Of a stretch of 64,000 bases of DNA, positions 28,441 through 37,870 are shown piece by piece. Positions within the stretch are counted from its first letter, which is position 1; the number at the start of each line of letters is the position of its first letter. Source of the DNA: Candidatus Ichthyocystis sparus (GTDB lineage: Bacteria > Pseudomonadota > Gammaproteobacteria > Burkholderiales > 2013Ark19i); assembly GCF_900078745.1 (NCBI RefSeq), contig NZ_FKII01000045.1:62001-126000 (forward strand), given 5' to 3'. A program made the translations under genes and the position numbers. A model generated the notes under the pieces. That model saw nothing but the letters and a program-made list of their open reading frames with translations, had not been told where the DNA came from and ran no database searches.

Positions 28441-29570
28441 CGATCCTCTAAATTATAAAAATCCCGATAAAACTCAATAGAAGCATCAAGTATATACTCA
28501 GGTACACCTGACCAAGTCACGTGACCCATCTTCCTTCCTGGACGAGCATCATACTTTCCATAAATATACAATCTTCCACCACTATTCAAAAGAGATGACC
28601 AATCAGGAACTCCATTGGAAAATCCATCACCCAACAAATTAACCATTGCTGCATCATTGAGCTTCCTAGGCTGAAAAACCTCCAAACCACATAAAATCTT
28701 TTGCTGACAATCAAATTGCGAGTATGACATAGCATCCATTGTATAGTGCCCGGTATTATGTGGTCGTGGCGCCATTTCATTGACATATAACTTACTTCGA
28801 TCATAAAAAAATTCTATAGACAAAACACCAACGTAGTAAAGCCTTTGTGCAATTAAAGAAGCAATATGGCACAATTGATCGGTAACATCATTGTCTATGT
28901 TACAAATGGTTGATGAGTAACATAAAATACCGCCACGGTGTAGGTTCCTAGTCACCGGAAACAATACAACCTGTCCACTATCTAACCTGCCAGTCACAAC
29001 TGAAAACTCAATCATTTCAGACGATAGCCGCTTTTCCAGCACACACTCAACCCCAAGCGACAGCCAAGCCTCCAACAACGCACTAGAATCAAGGACCGTA
29101 AACTGGCCACGTCCGTCGTACCCCATCCTAGCTGTTTTTAAAATAGCCGGAAACATGCTGGAAGGTACTAAACGACAATCTTCTTCAGAAGATATTTCAC
29201 AATAATCTACTACTGGAAATCCATTGCTTTTAAGGAAAGATTTTTCCAAAATCCTATTACTACAAATTTCAACTGCGTTAGCAGAAGGAGAAACTCGCAA
29301 CTTTGAAGATAGTGAAGATAGTAGCAAAGAAGGCACATTCTCAAATTCAATAGTAGCCGCCTTACATAAATTAGAAAATTCCTTGAATGCATCGCTACTA
29401 TCATATGGCAAACAAATATGAACATCGGAATCCATCCGCGCCGGACACATAGGATCTGGGTCCCAAACAACTGTCCTATACCCCTGCCTGCGTGCTGATT
29501 GCAAAAAGAAACGACCCAACTGGCCACCACCTAGTACCCCAACAGCAGCTGGAGGAAATATAACTGACAT
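28437..29570 (-). CDS. purK: N5-carboxyaminoimidazole ribonucleotide synthase
   Basis: Uses ATP and bicarbonate to carboxylate 5-aminoimidazole ribonucleotide in de novo purine synthesis, feeding PurE. An ATP-grasp protein of 377 residues beginning with the nucleotide site VGVLGGGQLGRFF, then VWDPDP, the ATP-grasp core (ILKTARMGYDGRGQF, FEN) and the C-terminal EMAPRPHNTGH. Same strand as purE with a 25-nt gap. The intergenic DNA carries a short duplicated block AACTATCACTTA / AACTATCACTTAC. The ATGA overlap couples it to tsaC. Confidence 0.95.
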   Translation of the reverse strand: MSVIFPPAAVGVLGGGQLGRFFLQSARRQGYRTVVWDPDPMCPARMDSDVHICLPYDSSDAFKEFSNLCKAATIEFENVPSLLLSSLSSKLRVSPSANAVEICSNRILEKSFLKSNGFPVVDYCEISSEEDCRLVPSSMFPAILKTARMGYDGRGQFTVLDSSALLEAWLSLGVECVLEKRLSSEMIEFSVVTGRLDSGQVVLFPVTRNLHRGGILCYSSTICNIDNDVTDQLCHIASLIAQRLYYVGVLSIEFFYDRSKLYVNEMAPRPHNTGHYTMDAMSYSQFDCQQKILCGLEVFQPRKLNDAAMVNLLGDGFSNGVPDWSSLLNSGGRLYIYGKYDARPGRKMGHVTWSGVPEYILDASIEFYRDFYNLEDR

Positions 29571-29595
29571 AACTAACTATCACTTATGCTCAAAA

Positions 29596-30099
29596 TTAAC
29601 TATCACTTACACTCAAATTAGACTGCTCAATTACTGAAAGACGTTGACGTTCACGAAAATCATGCAACTTAACACCAAGCTCATTGTCACCTATACTCAA
29701 AATTGAAACAGCAAATAATGCTGCATTAATCGCCCCTGGTTTACCTATTGAAAATGTAGCAACAGGTACACCATTTGGCATCTGAACTATGGAGTACAAA
29801 GAATCAAGTCCTTGCAAATATGAAGATGGAATTGGAACTCCTAGAACAGGTATATCCGTTTTGGCAGACAGCATACCAGGAAGATGAGCAGCACCACCCG
29901 CTCCAGCAATTATCACCTTCACCCCACTAGAACGTGCAGAATCAGCAAAAGAAAATAGCTCATTAGGTGTACGGTGAGCTGATATAACCCGCGCCTTGCA
30001 TGACACCCCAAAATCATCCAGCGTAGCAACCGAAAAACGCATCACCTCCCAATCTGACCTTGATCCCATCAAAACAGCAACAGAGACCTCTTCAACCAT
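29596..30099 (-). CDS. purE: N5-carboxyaminoimidazole ribonucleotide mutase (class I PurE)
   Basis: Rearranges N5-carboxyAIR to 4-carboxyAIR after PurK. The 167 residues hold the AIR-carboxylase signature MGSRSDWEVM near the start, SAHRTPNELFSFA, and GAGGAAHLPGMLSAKT, the class I pattern. Starts eight bases inside the end of folD, so the two are translationally linked. The presence of both purE and purK with the C1 donor enzyme FolD suggests that this cluster supplies purine synthesis. Confidence 0.96.
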   Translation of the reverse strand: MVEEVSVAVLMGSRSDWEVMRFSVATLDDFGVSCKARVISAHRTPNELFSFADSARSSGVKVIIAGAGGAAHLPGMLSAKTDIPVLGVPIPSSYLQGLDSLYSIVQMPNGVPVATFSIGKPGAINAALFAVSILSIGDNELGVKLHDFRERQRLSVIEQSNLSVSDS

Positions 30100-30931
30100 A
30101 CAACCTCCCCAGGGAACTAAAAACCGCCTGAAGCGTATTTTTTAGCAACATTGCAATAGTCATAGGACCTATACCACCAGGAACGGGAGTAATATAGGAC
30201 GCTTTTGGCAAACAGGCCTCGAAATCAACGTCTCCAACAATTTTCCCATCCTCGCCACGATGAATTCCTATATCAACAACCACAGCACCACAAGCAATAC
30301 TGTCAGAGCCGATAAGATGCGGACAACCAGTAGCAGAGAACAATATGTCAGCGGTACGTGTGATTAAAGGTAAGTCACGTGTTAAGGAATTGCAAACCGT
30401 AACTGTTGCCCCCCTCTGCAATAACAACAACGCCAAAGGCTTACCAACAATATTAGAGGCACCAACTACCACACAACGCTTTCCAGATAGGGGGATATTG
30501 TAATAATCAAGCAGGTACAAAACACCTCGTGGCGTACACGGCAGAAAACTATGGTGACCCACACTTAACCGTCCAACATTGTACGGATGGAAGCCATCAA
30601 CGTCCTTATCAGGAGAAATAGACTCAATTATCAGCTGTGTCTGAATAGACTTTGGTAGAGGCAACTGCACCAAGATACCATGAACAGAATTATCTTGATT
30701 CAAATCAGATACCACATCCAATAAGACTCTCTGGGATGTTGTATTAGGTAGAGAAATAAACTTGGACCTCATCCCTACCCTTTCACAAACACGCACCTTA
30801 TGCTTCACATAAATCTGCGAAGCAGGATCATCCCCCACTAACACCACCGCCAAACCAGGTTGGCAAGGAAGGCTTGATACTTCGCAAACTATCTCTTTCT
30901 GCAAAAGATCAGATACATAGCGGCCGTCCAT
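30092..30931 (-). CDS. folD: Methylenetetrahydrofolate dehydrogenase / methenyltetrahydrofolate cyclohydrolase
   Basis: A bifunctional enzyme interconverting 5,10-methylene-THF and 10-formyl-THF. Substrate residues sit in GDDPASQIYVKHKVRVCERVG, with the catalytic Lys in YVKHK, VQLPLP, DKDVDGFHPYNVG and the NADP site VVVGASNIVGKPLALLLL, then TPVPGGIGPMT. The ATG at 30931 (MDGRYVSDLLQ) has AGGG upstream and gives 279 residues; the longer frame adds nine unneeded codons. It provides formyl units for the following purine genes. Confidence 0.95.
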   Translation of the reverse strand: MDGRYVSDLLQKEIVCEVSSLPCQPGLAVVLVGDDPASQIYVKHKVRVCERVGMRSKFISLPNTTSQRVLLDVVSDLNQDNSVHGILVQLPLPKSIQTQLIIESISPDKDVDGFHPYNVGRLSVGHHSFLPCTPRGVLYLLDYYNIPLSGKRCVVVGASNIVGKPLALLLLQRGATVTVCNSLTRDLPLITRTADILFSATGCPHLIGSDSIACGAVVVDIGIHRGEDGKIVGDVDFEACLPKASYITPVPGGIGPMTIAMLLKNTLQAVFSSLGRLYG

Positions 30932-31018
30932 GATCTGCCCTTGCCGACAATCTCCCAATTTTCACTCTCCCAAAAACACCCACGCAAGAGACCCAACATA
31001 GGATAAGAAAAAGATTAC

Positions 31019-32755
31019 TTAACGAACAACTGGTGGCATGATATCAGTACAAACACCCAATGCCACCTCGGCAGCCATGCCAACTGATTCACATAATGTA
31101 GGATGGGGGTGAATGGTACGAGCTAAATCAATTGCCTCAGCACCCATTTCAATTGCCAAACACAATTCTCCCAACAAATCCCCAGCATGCACACCTACTA
31201 TCCCTGCTCCTATAAGGCGCTTTGTTTTTTTATCAAAAATCAACTTGGTCAAACCATCAGTACGATGCTGGGAAATAGCTCTACCGGAAACAGCCCAAGG
31301 GAAGGAAGCAACGTCAACCTCACGCCCTTCCTCACGACAACGAATCTCATTAACTCCAACCCAAGCTATTTCAGGATCAGTATAGGCAACTGACGGAATC
31401 TGATAGGCATCAAAAGAAATAGCATGTCCAACAATAGACTCAGCAGCAACATGTCCTTGGTGAGTAGATTTGTGAGCCAACATGGGGTCGCCAATTACAT
31501 CACCAATAGCATAAATATGATTATAGTTCGTACGCATTTGGTCATCTACTACTACATGCCCTCTACTGTCACACACCAACCCGGGCAAATTCAAAAAATC
31601 AGTAGATACTCTGCGACCAACGCAAACTAAAACAACATCGTATGAGTTGGAAAAAGTGCCACTGGAACCTTCAAAAAAAACAGACAAACCACCTTCGTTA
31701 AGTACCTTTACTGCAGTAACCTTAGTATTGAGAAACACATCCTTAAAGCGAGGCTGATTAGTACGCAACCAAACATTTCGCAAATCAACATCAATGCCAA
31801 ATAGTAGATTATTTTGTGACTCTACGATTGAAACACTAGAACCTAGTGCACTGTAAACAGTGGCCATCTCTAATCCAATAACACCACCTCCTATGATTAA
31901 CAATCGAGCAGGAATACTAGAAAGAGACAAAGCATCTGTAGAATACCAAATACGCGGATCTGGGGGCAAGAATGACAAAGCTACCGGCTCAGAGCCAGTA
32001 GCAATAACAGCGGTTTTAAAAGCGTGCCTAATAGAACCTTCGTCCTGTTGAATAATAACGTGATTCAGACCATCAAATTTAGCATCGCCCTGAATAAAGG
32101 TAACTTTACGCGCCAACGCCATTCTATGCAGACCCTGCGTAAGTTTAGAGACAACACCATCCTTCCAAGCTCTTAATTTGGCCAAATCAATGGAGGGCTC
32201 ACCCCAAGAAACTCCGAAAATATTGGCATCTTTAGCCTCCTCCAAACACCGAGCAACATGCAATAAAGCCTTCGATGGAATACAGCCAACATTTAGACAC
32301 ACACCTCCCAATGTGGAGCGCCTATCAACCAGCAAAACACGTTTTCCCTCATCAGCTGCACGAAAAGCAGCAGCGTATCCGCCTGGCCCAGCACCTACAA
32401 CCAATAAATCAAAAACATTGTCATCATCACTAGAAATTGCGATATGCCCACCGGTATCAGGTGCAATAACCGAATCATCTTTAATGTTTGAATTACTGAC
32501 ACCACAGCCACTTTTATCAACAAGCATAATCGCCATAGTTTGGCCTACAGAAACCTTATCACCAACAGCAACCAACAGTTTATCTATAGCTCCAGAATAC
32601 GGAGACGGTATTTCGACAGCAGCCTTATCTAACTCTACAATAAAGAGAGTATCACCGACATCTACTGTGTCTCCAACGTTTACCAAGCATTCAATAACAC
32701 CAGCAGTAGATGCCCCGCTAAGGTCAGGAACTACAATCTCGGTGGATTCCCTCAT
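31019..32755 (-). CDS. lpdA: Dihydrolipoamide dehydrogenase with N-terminal lipoyl domain (E3)
   Basis: Reoxidises dihydrolipoamide with NAD+ for the pyruvate dehydrogenase complex. Residues 1-80 form a lipoyl domain with Lys44 in ELDKAAVEIPS, then a linker. An FAD domain follows (VVGAGPGGYAAAFRA) with the redox disulfide GGVCLNVGCIPSKA, an NAD site (LLIIGGGVIGLEMA) and the C-terminal HPHPTLCE carrying the catalytic His. The lipoyl-E3 fusion is typical of Neisseria and other betaproteobacteria. GAGG precedes the ATG. It is not in the aceEF operon, but a separate unit 87 nt upstream of folD on the same strand. Confidence 0.97.
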   Translation of the reverse strand: MRESTEIVVPDLSGASTAGVIECLVNVGDTVDVGDTLFIVELDKAAVEIPSPYSGAIDKLLVAVGDKVSVGQTMAIMLVDKSGCGVSNSNIKDDSVIAPDTGGHIAISSDDDNVFDLLVVGAGPGGYAAAFRAADEGKRVLLVDRRSTLGGVCLNVGCIPSKALLHVARCLEEAKDANIFGVSWGEPSIDLAKLRAWKDGVVSKLTQGLHRMALARKVTFIQGDAKFDGLNHVIIQQDEGSIRHAFKTAVIATGSEPVALSFLPPDPRIWYSTDALSLSSIPARLLIIGGGVIGLEMATVYSALGSSVSIVESQNNLLFGIDVDLRNVWLRTNQPRFKDVFLNTKVTAVKVLNEGGLSVFFEGSSGTFSNSYDVVLVCVGRRVSTDFLNLPGLVCDSRGHVVVDDQMRTNYNHIYAIGDVIGDPMLAHKSTHQGHVAAESIVGHAISFDAYQIPSVAYTDPEIAWVGVNEIRCREEGREVDVASFPWAVSGRAISQHRTDGLTKLIFDKKTKRLIGAGIVGVHAGDLLGELCLAIEMGAEAIDLARTIHPHPTLCESVGMAAEVALGVCTDIMPPVVR

Positions 32756-32848
32756 AAGAACCTCATAATATTACTCAACTTAAAAAAATGTTTTCCCGAA
32801 CGGCTTTCTCTTATTGATAAAGAACAAAACTTCATTATCATCAGGATA

Positions 32849-32878
32849 GTGGCCGCAAAGAGATATAATATCGGCCAC
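32849..32878 (+). promoter_or_regulatory. 7-bp dyad spanning a TATAAT box upstream of rnfA
   Basis: GTGGCCG (32849-32855) and CGGCCAC (32872-32878) are perfect inverted copies 16 bp apart, centred on TATAAT at 32864-32869. No -35 box is visible at the right distance. Such a dyad over a -10 is what a repressor operator or a MerR-like activator site would look like. It sits 31-61 bp before the rnfA ATG. Which protein binds is unknown. Confidence 0.5.
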
Positions 32879-32909
32879 ACAATCAGTAACAACGTGCTAA
32901 GGAAAATAT

Positions 32910-33494
32910 GTGCCACATAATTTATCACTTCTAATAACTACTGTCTTGGTAAACAACGTTATCCTAAGCCAAATACTGGGCCTATGTCCGTTCTTAGGAC
33001 TATCAAGGAAGTGGGATAGTGCCATAGGAATGGGGGCAGCAACCAGTTTTGTCCTAACAATAGGGTGCGGTACCTCCTACATGATAGATCGTTATATCCT
33101 TATTCCACATCATGTGGAATTTTTGCGCATCCTGTCGTTCATAGTAGTAATTGCAGGGATAGTACAGTTAACAGAAAGAATAATACAGGCAGTTAGTCCT
33201 CTGCTGTATAGGGTCTTGGGAATATATCTGCCACTAATTACAACAAACTGTGCTGTCCTTGGTATTCCACTAATAAATAGTGGAATGAAGCATAACTTAT
33301 CTGAATCTCTAATTTTTGGATTTGGCAATGCCATAGGATTTACCTTGGTACTAATTCTTTTTAGTAGCATAAGAGAAAGGTTGGGAGCAGCTGATGTACC
33401 GGTAATTTTTCGCGGCAATGCCATAGCACTTATGACTGCTGGACTAATGGGAGTTGCATTTAGCGGATTTAATGGATTGGTAAAGCTATCATGA
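32910..33494 (+). CDS. rnfA: Electron transport complex subunit RnfA (RsxA)
   Basis: An integral subunit of the Rnf/Rsx ion-pumping NADH:ferredoxin oxidoreductase, with a membrane Fe-S role. The 194 hydrophobic residues form six membrane segments, and the family motif [16 protein letters not shown] with a conserved Cys is near the N-terminus, as well as [12 protein letters not shown]. The Cys residues of these two segments are thought to ligate a [2Fe-2S] cluster within the membrane. First gene of the rnfABCDGE-nth-yaaA string; overlaps rnfB by four bases. Confidence 0.95.
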   Translation: MPHNLSLLITTVLVNNVILSQILGLCPFLGLSRKWDSAIGMGAATSFVLTIGCGTSYMIDRYILIPHHVEFLRILSFIVVIAGIVQLTERIIQAVSPLLYRVLGIYLPLITTNCAVLGIPLINSGMKHNLSESLIFGFGNAIGFTLVLILFSSIRERLGAADVPVIFRGNAIALMTAGLMGVAFSGFNGLVKLS

Positions 33495-34048
33495 CCATTA
33501 TCACTCCGGTTGTAATAATGGCTGGAATAGTAGGATGCATAGCAATATTGCTAAGCGTTATTCAAGAAATTGTAAAGAAAAAAGAGACTTCCATAGTCGA
33601 TGAAATAGACGCAATCTTGCCACAAACTCAATGCGGTCAATGTGGATACCCAGGATGCCGTCCATACGCAGAAGCCATTGCTGCTGGAAAAGCAGAAATA
33701 AATCAATGCCCCCCAGGCGGAGATGATTGCATTAAGAAACTAGCTGAATTACTCAACCGTGATGTTAAGGAGCTCGATGAATCCCACGGCAAAGCCAAAC
33801 CTAAATCAGTTGCTATCATAGACGAATCCATATGTATTGGCTGCACACTTTGCATTCAAGCATGTCCGGTTGATGCCATAATAGGAGCAGCAAAACAGAA
33901 CCATACAGTTGTCAGGGAATATTGCACCGGTTGCGAATTGTGCATTAATCCATGTCCAGTTGATTGCATAGAAATGGTTTCAATACAAGAAAACCTAGGA
34001 CAGTGGAAACGCAAGTACCCGGTTATACCGGTACACCTGAGGAGATAA
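33491..34048 (+). CDS. rnfB: Electron transport complex subunit RnfB (RsxB)
   Basis: The ferredoxin-like electron-entry subunit. An N-terminal membrane anchor (residues 7-27) is followed by the four-Cys domain [12 protein letters not shown] and two [4Fe-4S] motifs, [16 protein letters not shown] and [16 protein letters not shown]. The 185 residues match the compact proteobacterial form. Four-base overlap with rnfA couples translation. In E. coli this complex also keeps SoxR reduced; whether that occurs here is unknown. Confidence 0.95.
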   Translation: MTIITPVVIMAGIVGCIAILLSVIQEIVKKKETSIVDEIDAILPQTQCGQCGYPGCRPYAEAIAAGKAEINQCPPGGDDCIKKLAELLNRDVKELDESHGKAKPKSVAIIDESICIGCTLCIQACPVDAIIGAAKQNHTVVREYCTGCELCINPCPVDCIEMVSIQENLGQWKRKYPVIPVHLRR

Positions 34049-34052
34049 GCGA

Positions 34053-35576
34053 GTGAAACCACCGTTCGACTTTTTTGGGGGACTATTTTTCCAGGATAAT
34101 AATAAGCATAAATCCAGTAATGATCCTATTGCTACACTACCTATACCCAAAACCCTGGTAATACCTCTTCAGCAGCATGCAGGAAGCCCGTGCAGACCAA
34201 CAGTAGAAGTAGGCAAACATGTAAAACGTGATGAGATAATAGGATATTCAGGGCAGGATATATCAGTAGGCGTACACGCCAGCACATCAGGGACTATAAA
34301 GTCAATACAAAACAGTCCTATAGCACATCCATCTGGCATAAAACACATATGCATGGTGCTAGATAGCGATGGTCTAGACGAAGGAGCGCCCCCTACTCCT
34401 TTGGACTGGGAAAAATATTCACTTAATGAAGTACTTCTTCACCTTCAGCGCATGGGGATAGCAGGACTAGGAGGTGGAGCCTTCCCATCCCACGTTAAAA
34501 TGAAGAGTAAAATACACACTCTAGTAATAAACTGCGCTGAGTGTGAGCCGTACATCACCTGCGACGATATTCTAACTAGGGAGGAGGCAATTGGAATTTT
34601 AGAAGGTGCCGATATAGTACATAGGCTTCTAAACTCAAAAACACTTCTATTAGGAATAGAAGACAATAAACCAGAGGCCCTAGACGCTTTAAAGAAAGCC
34701 AAACTGCAATTATCTTCTCCTGTTGAAATCATTGTCACACCTACAAAATATCCTACTGGTGCTGCTAAACAATTAATTAAGTGTCTAACCAATGTAGAAA
34801 TTCCACATGGAAAACATACCACTGAATATGGCTTTCAGTGCTTCAATGTTGCCACTCTACTAGCTATACGTAATGCCTTAGTAGATGGTACAGCACTTAC
34901 GGAGCGTATAGTTACAATCTCAGGAAATGTATCCCAGGGTAAAAATTACAGGGTTCGCCTCGGCACTACAATAAGAGATCTACTGTTGCATCATAACGAC
35001 AAATTGAATTGTCAAAACGTCATAATCGGTGGTCCGCTCATGGGATTTTATGTAGACGACTTAGATAGCGCCGTTATAAAATCAACGAACTGCATTCTAA
35101 TTCCGCATAGTAGTTGGAATGATGTTCCAGAGGAAATGCCGTGCATACGCTGTGGGGCGTGCGCACCAGTTTGTCCGGCAAAATTACAGCCTCACGAACT
35201 ATATTGGTTCGCACGAGGACATCAGTTGGAAAAAGCACAGGATTATAATCTTTTTGATTGCATAGAGTGTGGTTGCTGTAGCTACGTTTGCCCTAGTCAT
35301 ATTCCACTTGTACAATACTACCAATATGCTAAGGATGAAATACGCTCTCAACAAGTTGAAAAAAATTTGGCGCAAGAAGCCAAAATTCGGTTTGAATTTC
35401 GCGAAGAGCGTAAGAAACGTTATGAGGAAGAAAGAGTTAAACGTATATCAGAACAAAACAGGGAACGTGCACAAATGTCTGATGAAGAGAAAAGAGCTGT
35501 TATCATGGCTGCTGTTAAAAAGAAGGAAGAAAAAATGGCCGCTCGTGAAAAATCTCCACCAACAAATTCTTCTTAG
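34053..35576 (+). CDS. rnfC: Electron transport complex subunit RnfC (RsxC)
   Basis: The peripheral NADH/FMN-binding subunit. A GTG start at 34053 follows GAGGAG. The N-terminal region is biotinyl/lipoyl-like (VKRDEIIGYSGQ), then the SLBB/FMN-binding region (GGAFPSHVKMK, CEPYITCDD) and two [4Fe-4S] motifs CIRCGACAPVCP and CIECGCCSYVCP. The last 80 residues are very rich in Lys, Arg and Glu, forming a probable coiled coil, a feature of many RnfC proteins. The 507 residues lie in the normal range. Confidence 0.95.
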   Translation: MKPPFDFFGGLFFQDNNKHKSSNDPIATLPIPKTLVIPLQQHAGSPCRPTVEVGKHVKRDEIIGYSGQDISVGVHASTSGTIKSIQNSPIAHPSGIKHICMVLDSDGLDEGAPPTPLDWEKYSLNEVLLHLQRMGIAGLGGGAFPSHVKMKSKIHTLVINCAECEPYITCDDILTREEAIGILEGADIVHRLLNSKTLLLGIEDNKPEALDALKKAKLQLSSPVEIIVTPTKYPTGAAKQLIKCLTNVEIPHGKHTTEYGFQCFNVATLLAIRNALVDGTALTERIVTISGNVSQGKNYRVRLGTTIRDLLLHHNDKLNCQNVIIGGPLMGFYVDDLDSAVIKSTNCILIPHSSWNDVPEEMPCIRCGACAPVCPAKLQPHELYWFARGHQLEKAQDYNLFDCIECGCCSYVCPSHIPLVQYYQYAKDEIRSQQVEKNLAQEAKIRFEFREERKKRYEEERVKRISEQNRERAQMSDEEKRAVIMAAVKKKEEKMAAREKSPPTNSS

Positions 35577-35587
35577 TACAAGCACAT

Positions 35588-36592
35588 ATGTTTCCCCCGT
35601 TTATTAGGACTGATAGATCTGTACGCAGCGTGATGGCAAGTGTGCTTCTTGCTCTGTTACCAAGTGTGGCTGTGTACTTTTTCCTATTCGGACCCCCTAT
35701 AATAATAAGCTTAGGAATATGCACAGTAAGCTGTTTACTAGCTGAGTGGGTCAGCTTGCTGCTAAGAAAAAAAACCGTGATTATGTTCCTCAGTGACGGA
35801 TCTGCTGTAGTTACTGCGTGGCTAATTGCACTTTCGTTTCCTCCAATATCGCCTTGGTGGATGTTGGTTATAGCTAGCATTACAGCTATAGCCATCACAA
35901 AGCATTTGTACGGAGGATTAGGCAACAATATATTTAATCCTGCCATGATGGCATATGCCATATGCTTGCTGTGCTATCCACAATTTATGACTAAATGGGT
36001 TGCTGTTCAAGCAAAGTTATCCTGGTCAGAGGCTTGGTCGCTTATTGTTCAACAAAAATTAAACTTTTCCGGCCTAACTCAAGGTACTGTGTTGGACACT
36101 GTAAGAACTGGTCTGACCTCAAAAATGATGACCCTTAAACAAATTAAGGATCTATCACCGCAAAATTTCGGTCAATGGGGGTCTCCTGGGTATGAGTGGG
36201 TATCAGCATCATATTGTGTGGGGGGAGTACTCCTTTGGTATCTTCGTATTATCACTTGGCATATGCCAATACCTTTCATATTTACTTTATCTGTGTTGAG
36301 TCTTACAGGACATATAGTTGATCCTAATCGTTTTGTAGGAATTATACCTGAGCTTTTGTCAGGTGGAACTATGTTAGCAGCTTGGTTCATAATTACGGAC
36401 CCAGTATCTGGAGCTACTACAACTCGTGGAAAAGTTATATTCTCTGTAGGCATAGCATTACTTACATTTATCATAAGACATTTAGGGGGTTATCCAGATG
36501 GCATTGCATTTGCGGTAATTTTGCTTAATTCATGCGTGCCTGTTATAGACAGGTACACACAGCCTGCTGTTTTCGGTAGGGGGAAAAAATGA
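35588..36592 (+). CDS. rnfD: Electron transport complex subunit RnfD (RsxD)
   Basis: A membrane subunit that binds flavin covalently at a threonine in relatives. The 334 residues have eight or nine membrane segments, with the family pieces SDGSAVVTAWLIALSFPP, KHLYGGLGNNIFNPAMM and RHLGGYPDGIAFAVILLN. I cannot be sure which Thr is flavinylated; a candidate lies in the GLTQGTVLDTVRT loop near residue 165. The four-base overlap with rnfG is tight. Confidence 0.94.
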   Translation: MFPPFIRTDRSVRSVMASVLLALLPSVAVYFFLFGPPIIISLGICTVSCLLAEWVSLLLRKKTVIMFLSDGSAVVTAWLIALSFPPISPWWMLVIASITAIAITKHLYGGLGNNIFNPAMMAYAICLLCYPQFMTKWVAVQAKLSWSEAWSLIVQQKLNFSGLTQGTVLDTVRTGLTSKMMTLKQIKDLSPQNFGQWGSPGYEWVSASYCVGGVLLWYLRIITWHMPIPFIFTLSVLSLTGHIVDPNRFVGIIPELLSGGTMLAAWFIITDPVSGATTTRGKVIFSVGIALLTFIIRHLGGYPDGIAFAVILLNSCVPVIDRYTQPAVFGRGKK

Positions 36593-37227
36593 GCAAAATT
36601 CGTACCCTAGTAACTACCATAACCACAATGACAAGCTTTGGTGCCATATTCACTCTAATAATGTCCAGTGTATATTATTGGTCTGCACCAAAAATAGAAC
36701 TTAATAAGCAACAAGTAACACGATCACTACTTCGTGATTTGATGCAAGGCATTACAAGTGACAATGATCCCATTAAAAATGCCTATCAAAGTCCTCCGAT
36801 ACAGGAGTTGGGAATGAAAAATCCTCAAATGATTTACCCGGTTTTTCTAAAAAAAAAACCACATGCAGTAATCTTTTCAATTTGCGCACCTGATGGTTAC
36901 GGTGGTCCGATATATGCAATGCTAGCTGTAGATTATGAAGGCAAAGTTCTTGGCATCCGTGTATTATCACACAAAGAAACACCGGGCCTAGGTGATTATA
37001 TAGATGGACAGCACGGCGCTTTTTCTTATCAATGGCTCCGTCAGTTTCGGAAAAAACAGTTTTCTTTAGATTCAAATAAAGAGTGGGCGGTAAAGAAAGA
37101 TGGTGGAGTATTCACCTACATGACTGGGGCTACCATAAGCCCGCGTGCACTTATAAAGGCAGTCTCCAAAGCTCTTGAATACTATGTTAAGCATCGCAAC
37201 AAATTTTATCCTAAGGAAAAAAAATAG
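36589..37227 (+). CDS. rnfG: Electron transport complex subunit RnfG (RsxG)
   Basis: A membrane-anchored periplasmic FMN-binding subunit. An N-terminal anchor (residues 7-30) is followed by the FMN-binding domain with GGPIYAMLAVDYEGK, SHKETPGLGDYI and the flavinylation site TGATIS near residue 182, where FMN is bound to Thr by phosphoester. The 212 residues are typical. Overlaps rnfD and ends one base before rnfE. Confidence 0.94.
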   Translation: MSKIRTLVTTITTMTSFGAIFTLIMSSVYYWSAPKIELNKQQVTRSLLRDLMQGITSDNDPIKNAYQSPPIQELGMKNPQMIYPVFLKKKPHAVIFSICAPDGYGGPIYAMLAVDYEGKVLGIRVLSHKETPGLGDYIDGQHGAFSYQWLRQFRKKQFSLDSNKEWAVKKDGGVFTYMTGATISPRALIKAVSKALEYYVKHRNKFYPKEKK

Positions 37228-37228
37228 T

Positions 37229-37870
37229 ATGGATAGGGAGCCTGGGTTTTCAGAAATAGCCTACAAGGGAATTTGGGAGAATAACCCGGCCATTGTACAG
37301 TTATTAGGGATGTGCCCCCTTCTAGCTGTATCAACATCTGTTGTCAATGGGGCAAGCCTTGGTATTGCAACGGTGGTTGTAATGACCATAGCCAGCGGTG
37401 CTGTTTCAGCATTACGTGGACTAATACCTAAAAATATGCGTTTACCATTATTTATGCTAATAGTTGCCTCATTAGTAACCGCCGTTGATCTAACTTGGAA
37501 TGCTTATTTTCACCATATATATGGAATAATTGGAATTTACGTACCATTAATTGTAACTAACTGCATTGTTCTAGCTAGAATAGAGAGCTTCGCGTACAAA
37601 CACTCATTTTTTCGTGGTGCTTTTGACGGTTTCATGATGGGGATAGGAGGAGCTATTGGTCTTACTATCCTTGGTGGTTTAAGGGAAATCATTGGTAGCG
37701 GTACTGTAGGACAGGGCATAGAGTGGATCATACCTGGTTGGAGTCCCATATACGTTTTACCTGTGGGATACCGGGGACTGATATTGGCTAAAACGCCGGC
37801 AGGTGCTTTTATAGGTTTAAGCTTTATGATAGCCTTTTACCAATGGCTTCGCGGGGTCCGCGATGAGTGA
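37229..37870 (+). CDS. rnfE: Electron transport complex subunit RnfE (RsxE)
   Basis: An integral membrane partner of RnfA. The ATG at 37229 lies one base beyond the rnfG stop and is preceded by AAGGAAA; the longer frame overlaps rnfG. The 213 residues show the family start ENNPAIVQLLGMCPLLAV with the membrane Cys, VTNCIVLARIE, and the C-terminal GLSFMIAFYQWLRGVRD. Six membrane segments are visible. Overlaps nth by eight bases. Confidence 0.94.
   Translation: MDREPGFSEIAYKGIWENNPAIVQLLGMCPLLAVSTSVVNGASLGIATVVVMTIASGAVSALRGLIPKNMRLPLFMLIVASLVTAVDLTWNAYFHHIYGIIGIYVPLIVTNCIVLARIESFAYKHSFFRGAFDGFMMGIGGAIGLTILGGLREIIGSGTVGQGIEWIIPGWSPIYVLPVGYRGLILAKTPAGAFIGLSFMIAFYQWLRGVRDE

Noticed and set aside
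35014-36592. SGATTT near the end of rnfD as the flavinylation site
   Set aside because: Its position matches the C-terminal conserved TDPVS segment of RnfD proteins rather than the flavin site, so no claim was made.
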